Source of the DNA: Apium graveolens
Taxonomy: Eukaryota; Streptophyta; Magnoliopsida; Apiales; Apiaceae
Length of the DNA stretch: 64,000 bases
Reading direction: 5' to 3'
Assembly: GCF_009905375.1 (NCBI RefSeq)
Contig: NW_027420810.1
Coordinates: forward strand, 1-64,000
Part shown: piece by piece, positions 1 to 10,100 of the stretch
Layout of the letters: each line of letters opens with the position of its first letter
Numbering within the stretch: the first letter of the stretch is position 1
Notes under the pieces: model-generated
What the model was told of the DNA's origin: nothing
Databases searched by the model: none
Seen by the model: the letters and a program-made list of their open reading frames with translations, nothing else
Program-made: the position numbers and the translations under genes

Positions 1-77
1 TTCTCTCTTATATATATTATTTATAACAAATCTTATGTATGTATATTATTTTTCAATTTACATATACATGGGGAAAT
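1..77. other. AT-rich flank left of SIRE-B
   Basis: Short AT-rich sequence outside the SIRE-B LTR. No gene or recognisable repeat is visible. The five bases next to the LTR (GAAAT, 73-77) would be one copy of the target duplication if the element inserted normally, but the other end of SIRE-B is not in the window. Confidence 0.5.
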
Positions 78-1113
78 TGTTATTCCCAAACAATCTAACA
101 AAGAATTACAAAAGGGGGGGGGGGTTGAATGTAATTCTGGCTACTTTTTGAATTTTAAGAACTGTTCTACCTTGAATATAAACTATGTTTGATTTAGCTA
201 AAGAGTGGAATGTAAGTATTGAAGAAATCAAACACAAAGTAATCAAATACAAGTATTTAAAACTTTCTGGTGGATTGAACTTTTCCACCATATATATATA
301 TAATTTGTGAACTCTGTGATGCAAGATTTGTACACAGCTGCTTACAAGTTGAACTTACAAGAACAAAGAAATTCTTTTCAGATTTAGCTTTATATATTTC
401 TCTGGTAACTGCTTATTAACTTCGATGATTGTTCTACTTGCTACATTTGGTTTATATATCACCAAGTTACATGATAAAAAGACAAACACATAAGACAAAA
501 TGTTTCTTAGTCTAATTTCATGCTTCTTCATTTCTCTATCTAGCATCTTTGAATATCTTCAGTTTAGCATGAAAATGGAAATGCTTCTTTGTTCTCTAAA
601 ACCTGTAAATAGGCTGCCACATTCCATTTGCATACAATCAATGCATGTGACTGTCAAGTCACTATCAACTGCTTTTGAATTTGATCATCCGTTGAATCTC
701 TGTGGGATCATCTGTTGAGACTTGGTTGGATCATCCGTTGAGAGCATGGTTGATCATCCGTTGAAACCCTAATTGATCATCCGTTGGAACCTTGTAGAAC
801 ATTCGTTGAGAGCATCTTTATAACATTTGAACTCTATTTCACTTATACAAGATTGCAAGGCATCTAATATTTACAGTTAGCCAACCTATCTTGCATATCA
901 ATCTAGTAGTCAACATGACTTAAAATATTTTGCAACATCTAGTTTTCTAAGGCATTACAATATGCAGAATTATGCTACTAAACTTATTAATACATAAGCT
1001 ACCCTTTCAACGGATGTTAAAGTGATCATCCGTTGAAAGCTACAAAATCACTAATTAAATCTACTAAGGTATTTTGTTTAACTTATCATCAAGTACACAA
1101 CATATTCCTAACA
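78..1113 (-). repeat. SIRE-B 3' LTR
   Basis: About 1,036 bp. Read on the plus strand it begins TGTTATTCCC and ends CCTAACA, matching the TGTTAG...CTAACA ends of the SIRE-A LTR. It holds a poly-G run at about 114-124 (poly-C on the element strand), a short TA tract at about 290-302, and a stem-loop with arms at 268-274 and 284-290. It has a cluster of eight copies of a CATCCGTTGA-like word at about 684-815 and 1006-1040. No gene is present; the small ORFs here are noise. Confidence 0.85.
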
Positions 1114-1128
1114 ATCTCCCCCAATTTA
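1114..1128 (-). other. Polypurine tract of SIRE-B
   Basis: On the minus strand this reads AAATTGGGGGAGAT directly before the LTR. It is the purine-rich primer site for second-strand synthesis. The same sequence lies beside the SIRE-D 3' LTR at 52046-52060, which fixes both LTR boundaries. Confidence 0.8.
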
Positions 1129-1329
1129 TGTCTACCGGAATTGTAGGCATAAATTAAGAGAAACTTGATGATAACAAAACACTCTATGAATATAGACTGA
1201 TTTCTAGTAGATAAAATTTATAAGTGCTGCAATTTATAGAAAATCATACAGAGGAAGGTTTATAGAAAATCTCACAAGTCAATCTCAAGGTGCTCCTCTA
1301 GACTGAGCAAATATGACTTATTTCGTTGA

Positions 1330-4106
1330 CTGTCTGAACTTCTTTCCCAATTTCTCATTATTCTCTTCCATCCGGTGTTGAAGTTATCTGTAGAATTTAG
1401 CTTCATCTCCATTAGTCTGATCCATCATCTTTTGCATCTCCAAGAGAGTTCATTGCTTAAAATTTTTATCTGATCTTCTAATATGAAGAATCTTCTGATG
1501 CATTTCTCATCCTTGAACTCCATCAACCAGTAAGGCCTCAATGCACTCTATTTCCTGTGTATGGAATTGTTAGGACTCTTGGGAGTGCATTTGGGTTTCT
1601 TCTGTTGTTCATTATCTCCTCAATTTTATTCAGCACCAACTTTTTTGCAACAATGTTGAACCCAAAGTTCTTCTTTATTGAGGAGAAAATCTTTACCAAG
1701 ACAGAATAGCCTTCATTGAGAATTTTGTGAAGATGCCAAGTTAGATCTTTTCCACCCTTATACCTGAAGATCAATCTCTCTGGAAGATACTTGTAAGAAT
1801 CAATAGCTCTTACTTCTTCTAGCTCCTCCAGATAAAGGTCTATGTCCGAAAATTCCTTGATGTCATAGATGAAGAGTTTGGGTTTGGTTAAGGCTTTAGA
1901 TTGAGGTTTGACATGCTTGTACTTTTTAATTGCTCTTGACTTTCTTTTCTTTAGTTTGGTTAGGATTGGGATATTTAGATCAGGAAGAGTTAGGCTTTCC
2001 CAATCTACAAGTTGATCTTTAGGAATTATAGGTTCACCATGGAAAATCATGTCAGGATAAACTTTGAATTCAGCCTACTCCATTGTGGGCATGGCTGTTT
2101 GACTTGATGTGGTAGATTGGATTGGCATATATTCTTGTCTTCATCAAAATCCAACCTCCTCTTTGGCCTGAATTTCAATCTTGGTTTCTTTGTCTTCTTT
2201 GGTTTTTCTTGCTTTTCTTCACTAATTGACTCAGCTATCACAGTTGGCAATTTAGATTATGTGGTTTCAGGCTTCTTAGCTTGGTTCTTGGCATCTAAAG
2301 CAGCTTTCTTTGTTGTTGTTTAAGCCTCACCTTTTTCTTTCTTAGATTCTGCAAACTGTGGATGTACAATCACCACACAGATCAATTTGTCGTTCCTGTA
2401 TTTTAGCAATTTTTTTCTTCAAGACTGAGTTTCTGGGATCTTTGAAGAAAACAATAGACCTTCCAAGCAGCTTCTTCTCATCACGCTTGGGGGTTTCATA
2501 AACTAGGTTCAATGGATTTTGTCTGAATTCCTTGGATAGTTTCTTTTTGGTTGAAAAATCACATTGGCCTTTGAAGATTTTATTGCTGAGGGTTGACCCC
2601 TTTTCATGTTCCCTAAGCTCATGTCATTGGCTGAAATTGGTCTCAATTGAGATAAATGAAAGAAGGATTTGTCTTGTTTCTCAATTGGACCAAACTTCTT
2701 TTCAATCTTGTCATCAATCTCCTTCCATTTTTCTATCAGCTCTAGTTCAGCTGCTGCTATCTTAATTAAGTCAATGCTATCTAGCATTGGTGGCTTTGTG
2801 AAAGTAATGGATGAAACTATTACCTTACTGACATTAATTTTGAGCACTTTCCCCCCCTCACTAACTGACTCCCCTTGACTAACTGGAATGATAGAATCTT
2901 TCTCCCCCTTTTTGTTAGCATCAAGTTGAGCAGAGTTTGAGGTTTGTGCAACCACCAATTTTTGAAGAAGAAGCAGTGTCTGTTGAGATTGATGGAGTTG
3001 GATTTTGGTGATAGAAGTTTCTAGGACTTTCAGCCTTGTGTCCAAAGAATTAACCTTGCTACTGAGATTAGAATCTTTCCTGAGTTTCCTGTTTATATCT
3101 CTCATTGTAGTGTCAGGAAGAAGATATTCCAATCTTTTATTGATGTCCTTCTTGACTTTCCAATTTATGTCTTGATCTTAGACAATCTTGATTTTGCTTG
3201 AGAAATTAGATTTTGTGCAAGTGAAGAGACTCAAGATGTGCTTGAAGAAGACTCTTGGTGTTGGCATTTATAGTAGCTTGAAGAGCTGTCTGAGTCTGGT
3301 GGATTATGTGGAATAAAGTTGATTTGAAGTGATACTCACTGGATTCTTTGCTAAACATCCATGATGGAGTGTTTGTGCTTAAGCTAGGACCTATTTATCC
3401 CCCCATGTCCATAATATCTCCTTCATTATCCTCACCATCATCCCCAAAATTATCTTCAGAACCACCAGTTGGATATTCAAAATCATCACCAGCTGTGGAG
3501 GGCATGGCAGTGATTACATCCCTGTCCCTCTGCATTTAAGCTGATGTGTGCACCAAGTTGAGAATTCTCTCAGCAGCCTCATTGTCCAGTTCAGCCAAAG
3601 TTTGATAAGCTGGAACAGGGTGAGTAAAGGCTTCAGCTTCATAAGAAACAGAATCTAAGATAGCTTGATATTCTTGCTGAAATAGTTGTTTCTTTTCAGT
3701 CTCATTGACATCCCTTAACTCACTAACAATGGGCTCTTCCCATTCTTCAGTACCTGCCTTTCTCTCATTTTCTCTATTTTCTTGCATCAAGGGCTCCCCT
3801 TGGCCTCCCACCTTCACACCCTCACCTTCACCTTCTAAGGTGGGACTCCTCTCACTTACTTTTGCCAAGCAGGAAGAAATAACTTGTAGTTGTTCAATTA
3901 TTTCCTTTTTTTTGCCTGAGAGCAACTCAGCCTCTCACTCTGTTCACTCCCTTCCCTCAATCCTAGGAGTGATTGTACAACTACTAAATCATCCGCACTT
4001 GTAATAATAGTTGAGATTTCAAGTGGTACAGTGATAGTCAACGGATGAGAAACATCCATCGAGGCAGTAGTTGAGAGTTTCAACGGATGACTGTTGTTAA
4101 GCACAT
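1330..4106 (-). pseudogene. SIRE-B env-like / extra 3' ORF, C-terminal half
   Basis: Degraded coding sequence collinear with the SIRE-D extra ORF. The best segment (1538-2050, 170 aa) contains the blocks EPIIPKDQ, YLEELEEVRAIDSYKYLPER, KNFGFNI and PYTGNRVH, each matched in SIRE-D at 52233-53000. Upstream pieces at 2047-2250, 2509-3132 and 3536-4104 are in shifting frames; the piece at 2509-3132 has a heptad-like Leu/Val pattern suggesting a coiled coil. After PYTGNRVH a stop interrupts the frame, but the reading continues in another frame to about 1330. SIRE-lineage elements are known to carry such an ORF between pol and the 3' LTR; its function is not established. Only the half nearest the LTR remains. 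Confidence 0.75.
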
Positions 4107-4908
4107 TGTTAGAAATATGTTGTGAACTTGATGATTACATTAACAAAAACACCTTAGTAGATTTAACTTAGTGAAAAATGTAGCACCCGATGGATGATCA
4201 ATTATAGCCCCGACGGATGATTCAATATAGTCCCGACAGATGACTAATTGATATCCATCGGGTGAGTAGCTTATGTAACAATAAGTCATGTAGCACATAT
4301 CTGCAAACATCTTTGTATAGATTCTGTAGTAGCTTATGAGTCATGTAGACTGCTAGTAGAGTGCAGAATAGGTTGATTAAATGTAAATATAAGATGTCTT
4401 GTAATTCTGCATAAATGAAATGGAGTCAAGTGATAAATGACTACCCGACGGATGATTAACAAAGCTACCCGACGGATGATCAACAAGGCTACCCGACGGA
4501 TGACAAGCATGTACCCGACGGATTATCAATTCAAACATCTGTTGACAGTGACAACACAGTCACATGCGTTGGGTGTTTGCAAAAGGAATATGGTAGCTTG
4601 TTTAATAGGAAATGAAGAACAAAGTAGCATTACCATTTCCATGCAAGATTAAGAAGATTTCAAAGATGTTGGAATAGAGTAGTGAAGCAGCATGGAGTTT
4701 GACTTGATAGTTTTGCTTTATTATCCTGTCTTATTACCATGTAAACTTGGTGGTACATAAACCAAGTGTAGCTAGTAGAACAAATAACTAAGCAAACACT
4801 TTTAGAAAAGAAATAGAAAAAGCTGTAACTGTTAAGAATTTCTCTGTAGTTTGTTTGTTCACTTGTAAAGCAGCTCTGAGATAATTTGTTCTTCACAGAG
4901 TTCTTAAT

Positions 4909-4955
<47 letters not shown>

Positions 4956-5166
4956 GGTGGATACTTTCAAATCCACCAGAAAGTTTTAAAGACTTGTGTT
5001 ATTATTACTTTGTGTTTTTGATTTATTTAACTTGTGATTCCGCACCGTGCAAATCAAAACACTTATATATAGTTTAAGTTAGAACATTTTATAGTTCAAG
5101 AAAAAGTTTACTAGAATTATATTCAACCCCCTTCTATAATTATTGTTGCATTATTAGGGACTAACA
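4107..5166 (+). repeat. SIRE-A 5' LTR
   Basis: 1,060 bp with termini TGTTAG and CTAACA (a 6-bp inverted repeat), followed at once by the primer site. Two arrays of the word CCCGACGGATGA lie in the U3-like part at about 4187-4265 and 4443-4530 with roughly 23-bp spacing. A (TA)n tract of about 40 bp is at 4913-4952, then a 10-bp stem-loop at 4953-4980. The five bases before it are CACAT. No gene is present; the ORF across the TA tract is low-complexity noise. Confidence 0.93.
4913..4980 (+). promoter_or_regulatory. TATA-like (TA)n tract and stem-loop in the SIRE-A LTR
   Basis: A long TA repeat sits where SIRE-D has a short TATATA box, so this is probably an expanded TATA region of the LTR promoter. 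It is followed by a perfect inverted repeat, TCTGGTGGAT (4953-4962) and ATCCACCAGA (4971-4980), with an 8-base loop. The same hairpin occurs in SIRE-B (268-290) and both SIRE-D LTRs. Placement in the transcribed R region is inferred; no transcript data are available. Confidence 0.5.
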
Positions 5167-5180
5167 ATTGGTATCAGAGC
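5167..5180 (+). other. SIRE-A primer binding site (tRNA-iMet)
   Basis: ATTGGTATCAGAGC immediately after the LTR. TGGTATCAGAGC (5169-5180) is the standard plant retrotransposon primer site complementary to the 3' end of initiator methionine tRNA, and it is intact here. Confidence 0.95.
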
Positions 5181-5226
5181 AAGCTCTTGAAGCACAAAGA
5201 GTTTAAAGATCACAACAAACAGCAAG

Positions 5227-6240
5227 ATGAACAAGAAGGATGTTGGAGTCAAGATTCCTTTTCTAGACAAAGATAATTACCATCACTGGAAGGTAAAGAT
5301 GCATCTTCATTTACTTTCTCAAGATGAGGCCTATGTGGATTGCATAGAGAGAGGTCCTCATGTACCAATGAGAGCTACAACTGGAAATGAGCCATCAGTT
5401 CCCAAGCCAATGCATGAATGGTCAGATCCTGATATTGAACAAGTTAGAAAATACAAGAAGGCCATGAATATTCTGTTCAATGGAATTGATGGTGAGATGT
5501 TTGATAACATCATTAACTGCAAGACAACCAAGGAAGTTTGGGATACCATTCAAATAATCTGTGATGGCACTGAACAAGTTAGAGAAAACAAGATGCAGTT
5601 ACTAATTCAGCAATATGAGCATTTCCACTGTGAAGAAGGTGAAACTCTCACTGATATCTTTAGTAGATTTTAAAAGCTACTAAATGCTCTGAAGCTGCAT
5701 GGAAGAGTCTACCAAACCAAAGATTCTAACCTCAAATTCTTGAGATCCCTTCCAAAATAATGGAAACCAATGACAGTCTCCTTGAGAAATTCACAAGAAT
5801 ACAAGGAGTTTACACTAGAGAGACTGTATGGCATTGTAAAGACTTATGAGCTTGAAATAGAGCAAGATGAAAGAATGGAGAAAGGGAGAAAGAAAGGAGG
5901 GTCCATTGCACTGGTTGCTGAGTTAGAGAAAAAGAAGGAAATGAAGGTAGAAGCTGTTGAATCTACATCAAAGGTCTGTGAAAGCAAGGGAAAAAGGGTT
6001 GGTAGCTGATAATAAAGATTTATTGAGTCAAGATGACATGGATGATATTGATGAACACTTAGCATTGTTATCCAGGAGGTTTCCAAGCTCAAGTTCAAAA
6101 AGAACTTTGGAGCTGCTAAGCCAAATAAAACATGGTGGATAAATCAAAATTCAAATATTTCAAATGTGGTTTAGCTGGTCATTTTGCAAATAGATGCAGA
6201 AATTCAGATTCCAAGAAAAAATTTGAGCATGTTGAGATAA
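5227..6240 (+). pseudogene. SIRE-A gag, N-terminal part
   Basis: Capsid-like region of copia Gag. The start at 5227 follows the primer site by about 45 bp and matches the start of SIRE-D gag (63000). The first 148 aa contain NYHHWKVKM and the KEVWDTIQIICDGTEQVRENK block typical of the copia gag (UBN2-type) domain. Stops at 5671-5673 and about 5756 replace codons that are Gln and Glu in SIRE-D, and the frame shifts near 6000. A CCHC zinc knuckle is recognisable at 6156-6197, but its first Cys is Tyr (YFKCGLAGHFANRC); SIRE-D keeps CFKCGLAGHF. Nucleic-acid binding is therefore probably impaired even apart from the stops. Confidence 0.85.
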
Positions 6241-6463
6241 ACATAAGTATTTTAAGTTGTTCAAGCAAAGCGAAAGGGCTTTCATAACACAAGAAAATGA
6301 CTGAGCAGCTACTGGACTAGATGAAGATGAAGATACAAGCTATGTCAACCTAGCCCTAATGGCCAAGTCTGATGGAACAGAGACAAGTTCTTCAAGTAAT
6401 TAGGTAATCACCACTAACCTTGCACATTTATTTAAAGTTTAGTGTAATGATGAAATTAATGAC

Positions 6464-7576
6464 ATGTCTACAGAATTATATCATTTGAATGTTACACTTA
6501 AGTCCCTCAATAAGGAAAATGCTAAAATCAAAGAAAACAATTTGTTTTTAAGTGAGAGGAATAATGTGCTAGAGTCTCAGTTTATTGAATTTGAAAAATT
6601 GAGAATAAAATGTAAGATTGCTAAGGATGAATTAACTGAGTCCTTGAAGAAAGAAGAGATTTTGAAGAAGCAGCTTGAGCGAGAACATGAGGTGATTAAG
6701 TCATGGAAATCATCCAGAGATGTCCATGCTCAAATCACCAAAGTTCAAGGTATTGAGTCCTTTTGTGATGCAGCCTGGAAAAAGAGTAAAAAGAAGCTGG
6801 AATCCAATTTGGTTGAAGGATTGCTAACAGATGCAGACTCGACGGATGATGAGAGTCATCCGTCGGATAATCAAAAAGATTATTCGTCGAGTGACATAAA
6901 TCCCCATCCATCGGTTGTGAGCAAACCTGTGAGTAAAGCCAAACTTGCCAAGTTAAATGAAAAATATGGATCAGTTACTAAAAACTTTATTTCAGGAGAA
7001 TCAAGTCAAGTAAAAAAGGAGAAGAAAGTAAATGTTGGTCATCTGTTCATCAAGCAATTGAATGACAGATTAGAAAAGATTGAGGTTAGAACAGAGGCTA
7101 AAAAGAAAAACAATAGAAATGGGAAAGTAGGAATTAAAAAACATAATAACTACACACCTGATAAATATGCTCCTAGAAAAATCTGTGTTAAGTGTGGTAG
7201 TGTTAATCATCTGTCTGTTAATTGCAAAATTGCCATGCCTACTTCCATGACTGTACCTCCTTCTTTTCCCAACATGAGTGTTATGCCTTCTATGCCTATG
7301 AATGCTATGTCTGCACAGAATATGAATGCACAATTTGCTAATATGCCATTTGCACCTAATCCTTATTATGCTACATTTAGTATGCCTCAAATGCCATTTA
7401 GCATGCCCTACTGGAATAACATGTTTGTAAATAGCGTGCCATTTCCTGTTAATCAAAATGTGCATGATAATTCTGTTTTAATGACTGGTTTAAAAGGTCC
7501 AACTCAGATGACTAAGGATGAATCTAATATCCCCAAGGCAAATGAGATAAAACCTAAGAAACAAAAAAAAACCTAA
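6464..7576 (+). CDS. SIRE-A gag, C-terminal extension with second zinc knuckle
   Basis: An open 370-aa stretch, the longest intact gag piece here. Residues 1-90 are rich in Lys, Glu and Leu and look like a coiled coil. Residues 125-148 are Ser/Asp-rich and encoded by CGACGGATGA hairpin repeats. A CCHC knuckle CVKCGSVNHLSVNC lies at residues 241-254. Residues 255-330 are unusually rich in Met, Pro and Asn (for example NMPFAPNPYY). It probably belonged to one long Gag with the upstream segment; 6240-6463 between them is coding-like but stopped. Gag forms the virus-like particle in the cytoplasm. It is conserved in SIRE-D at 60608-61774. As an independent CDS it is doubtful because its natural start is upstream. 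Confidence 0.75.
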   Translation: MSTELYHLNVTLKSLNKENAKIKENNLFLSERNNVLESQFIEFEKLRIKCKIAKDELTESLKKEEILKKQLEREHEVIKSWKSSRDVHAQITKVQGIESFCDAAWKKSKKKLESNLVEGLLTDADSTDDESHPSDNQKDYSSSDINPHPSVVSKPVSKAKLAKLNEKYGSVTKNFISGESSQVKKEKKVNVGHLFIKQLNDRLEKIEVRTEAKKKNNRNGKVGIKKHNNYTPDKYAPRKICVKCGSVNHLSVNCKIAMPTSMTVPPSFPNMSVMPSMPMNAMSAQNMNAQFANMPFAPNPYYATFSMPQMPFSMPYWNNMFVNSVPFPVNQNVHDNSVLMTGLKGPTQMTKDESNIPKANEIKPKKQKKT

Positions 7577-7633
7577 CAAGGCAGGACCCAACGAAACTTG
7601 GGTACCAAAATCAACTTGATTTGGTTTTAATGT

Positions 7634-8134
7634 GTGCAGGGAAACAGAAAGAATCTGTGGTACTTGGATAGTGGTTGTTCAAGACACATGATTGAAGATT
7701 CTACCCTGCTCACAAAGTTCAAGGAGATAGCTGGCCCAAGTATTACTTTTGGAGATAATAGCAAGGGTTATTCTGTGGGATATGGATTGATTTCTAAAGA
7801 CAATGTCATCATTGATGAGGTTTCCCTAGTGGTTGGTCTCAAGCATAATTTGCTGAGTATCATCTAGCTTTGTGACAAGGGAAATTCAGTGACCTTCAAT
7901 TCAGAAGCATGTGTTGTGATAAACAAGAGGAGCAACAAAGTGGTTCTCACTGGAGTGAGAAAAGGAAATGTGTACCTAGCTGAATTCAACTCATCAAATA
8001 CAGAATCTGTTACTTGACTTCTCAGTAAAGCAAGTCAAGATGAAAGTTGGCTATGGCACAAGAAGCTGTCCCATCTAAACTTCAAGACCATGAATGAGCT
8101 TGTCAGAGAAGAAATGGTTAGAGGTATTCCTTAA
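7634..8134 (+). pseudogene. SIRE-A pol: protease and pre-integrase region
   Basis: Aspartic protease signature LWYLDSGCSRHM with D-S-G at residues 12-14 from the Met at 7634. It would cleave Gag-Pol inside the particle. The stop at 7867 replaces a Gln found in SIRE-D. The following GAG-pre-integrase segment (7870-8134) includes ESWLWHKKLSHLN, the His-containing start of the copia integrase zinc region, and is broken by stops near 8017 and 8132. All three stops are point changes relative to SIRE-D, so decay was independent in this copy. Confidence 0.85.
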
Positions 8135-9580
8135 GTGGAGTTTTCTAAGGATGGACTGTGTGATGCTTGTCCGAAAGGAAAGCAGATCAAAGCATCATTC
8201 AGAAAGAAGCTTGATTCAACAATTGAAGAAACTCTGCAATTGCTACACATGGATTTGTTTGGACCAGTCAATGTGTTGTCCATCTCAAGGAAAAGATTTT
8301 GCCTAGTAATTGTGGATGACTTCTCAAAGTTCTCTTGGATATATTTCCTAAAGTCTAAAGATGAGGCTAGTGAAATCATCATCAATCATATAAGGCAAGT
8401 CAACAATCATCCTGATTTTAAAGTTAGAAGAATCAGGAGTGACAATGGAACTGAGTTCAAGAATTCTGATATGAGAGCATTTTGTGAAGAGAATGGGATT
8501 ATGCATGAGTTCTCAACAGCAAGAACTCCAAAACAAAATGGAGTAGTAGAAAGAAAGAACAGATCCCTTATTGAAGCTGCAAGGACAATGCTTGAAGAAT
8601 CAAAGTTACCAACATACTTTTGGGCTGAAGCTGTGAACACTGCCTGCTACACTCAAAACATCTCTTTTGTGAATCAAGCAAAATGCATGACTCCCTACCA
8701 ATTGTTCAAGAACAGGAAACCAACTCTAAATTTTCTTCATGTGTCTGGCTGCAAATGTTATATCTTGAAGAATCAAACTGATCAACATGGGAAGTTTGAT
8801 GCTAAAGCAGATGAAGGAATTTTTGTTGGATATGCTGTGGGAAAAGCATATAGAGTCTATAATATAAGAACCAACATTGTTGTGGAATCAATACATGTTG
8901 TGTTTGATGATAAAAAGATTGAAGGACTGCAAGATGGAGATTTCCATGAGAGCCTCAAATTTGACAATGTGGAGATGGTTAGTGATGACAGTGATGATGA
9001 AAGTGATCAGGAAACTACAACTAAGGATAGTGCAGAAAAATCTACAACTAATGAAGCTAATAACTCAACATTCATCGAGTTACAAAATGTTTCATCCGTC
9101 GGGAGACAATCTGCATCATCCATCGGGAGACAATCAGCCTCATTCGTCGGAACTCAAAGTGCTTCATCCGTCGGGTCATTGAGAGAAGCTGAAAGTCAAG
9201 GTAGATCACTCACAGAAAGTTCCCTTTTCTCAAATCAAAGACTCACTAACTCAGGGGGAGTTTCTCATAATCAAAACTCAGTCACACATCAAGACAATAA
9301 TGAGGCCTCTTCATCTAGAGCAAATCTACCTCAAAAGAGAAAATGGACAAGAGATCACCCCTATGAGCTAATTATTGGTGATGCATCTTCTAGAGTTCAG
9401 ACAAGGAAAGCAACTCAAGATGAATGTCTGTACAACAGCTTCCTTTCTAAGGAAGAACCAAAGAAGGTAGAAGAAGCTCTGTTGGATCCTGATTGGATTT
9501 TAGCTATACAGGAAGAGCTAGACCAATTTGAAAGGAACAATGTTTGGAAGCTGGTACCAAGCCTAAAGGAAAAAATCTAA
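8135..9580 (+). pseudogene. SIRE-A pol: integrase core and linker to RT
   Basis: 481 open codons. The integrase catalytic triad is visible as D40 (LHMDLFGP), D103 (RSDNGTEF) and E139 (GVVERKNRS), giving the expected D,D-35-E spacing. CDACPKGKQ near the start is the second half of the zinc-binding region. The core is followed by a C-terminal region and an acidic Ser-rich linker carrying a short repeat (ASSVGRQS-like, bases 9087-9178). The RT N-terminus begins at WILAIQEELDQFERNNVW before a frameshift near 9575. Integrase inserts the cDNA into the host chromosome. All catalytic residues are present, but the flanking frames are broken. Confidence 0.88.
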
Positions 9581-10100
9581 TTGACACCAAATGGGTATTC
9601 AGAAACAAGATGGATGAAAATGACATAGTGGTCAGGAACAAAGCTAGATTGGTTGCTAAGGGCTATTGTCAATAAGAAGGAATTGATTTTGATGATACCT
9701 TTGCTCCTATTGCAAGACTCGAAACCATGATAATTTTCTTAGCCTATGCAGCCCATGTCAATTTCAAGGTCTTTCAAATGGATGTCAAGAGTGCTTTTCT
9801 AAATGGAGATTTGGAGGAGGAAGTCTATGTCAATCAGCCTCCTGGTTTTGAAGATCCAAATTTCCCAAATCATGTCTACTATCTTTTGAAAGCACTCTAT
9901 GGATTGAAGCAAACACCTAGAGCCTGGTATGACACTTTGTCAAAGTTTTTTTAGAGAATCACTTCACTAGAGGTACTGTAGACAAAACTTTATTCTTTAG
10001 AAATGTTAATGGCTCTAGCATACTTGTTTAAATTTATGTAGATGATATTATATTTGGCTCTACAGATGAAAAACTTTGCAAAAAGTTTGTCAAATTAATG
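9581..10100 (+). pseudogene. SIRE-A pol: reverse transcriptase
   Basis: Copia RT is read across several frames: DTKWVFRNK, RLVAKGYCQ then a stop at about 9673 (Gln in SIRE-D), [19 protein letters not shown] and [14 protein letters not shown]. The active-site box YVDD is at 10035-10046 in a different frame after a frameshift in 9954-10030. The family enzyme copies element RNA into cDNA in the particle. With at least two stops and two frameshifts no full enzyme can be made. Confidence 0.88.

Larger units (their letters stand above)
78..4106 (-). mobile_element. SIRE-B: 3' part of a SIRE-type Ty1-copia retrotransposon
   Basis: A minus-strand fragment consisting of a 3' LTR (78-1113), a polypurine tract and the C-terminal half of the SIRE-type extra 3' ORF. 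It is collinear with 51000-54960 of SIRE-D but clearly diverged, so it is a separate subfamily. Its gag and pol are absent: it stops abruptly at 4106, where the plus-strand LTR of SIRE-A begins. The simplest reading is that SIRE-A inserted in the env-like region of SIRE-B and that the rest of SIRE-B lies beyond, or was lost. Confidence 0.85.

Noticed and set aside
4187..4530. Regularly spaced short repeats that superficially resemble a CRISPR array
   Set aside because: Repeats are only about 13 bp, spacers about 10 bp and similar to each other, and they lie inside a plant LTR with no cas genes.
4886..5077. ORF across the TA repeat encoding alternating Ile-Tyr
   Set aside because: Low-complexity translation of a microsatellite.
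7070..7465. 131-codon minus-strand ORF, His-rich, with a counterpart at 60716-61213 in SIRE-D
   Set aside because: It is the shadow of the Met/Asn-rich gag tail (ATG reads as CAT on the other strand); conservation follows from the sense gene.
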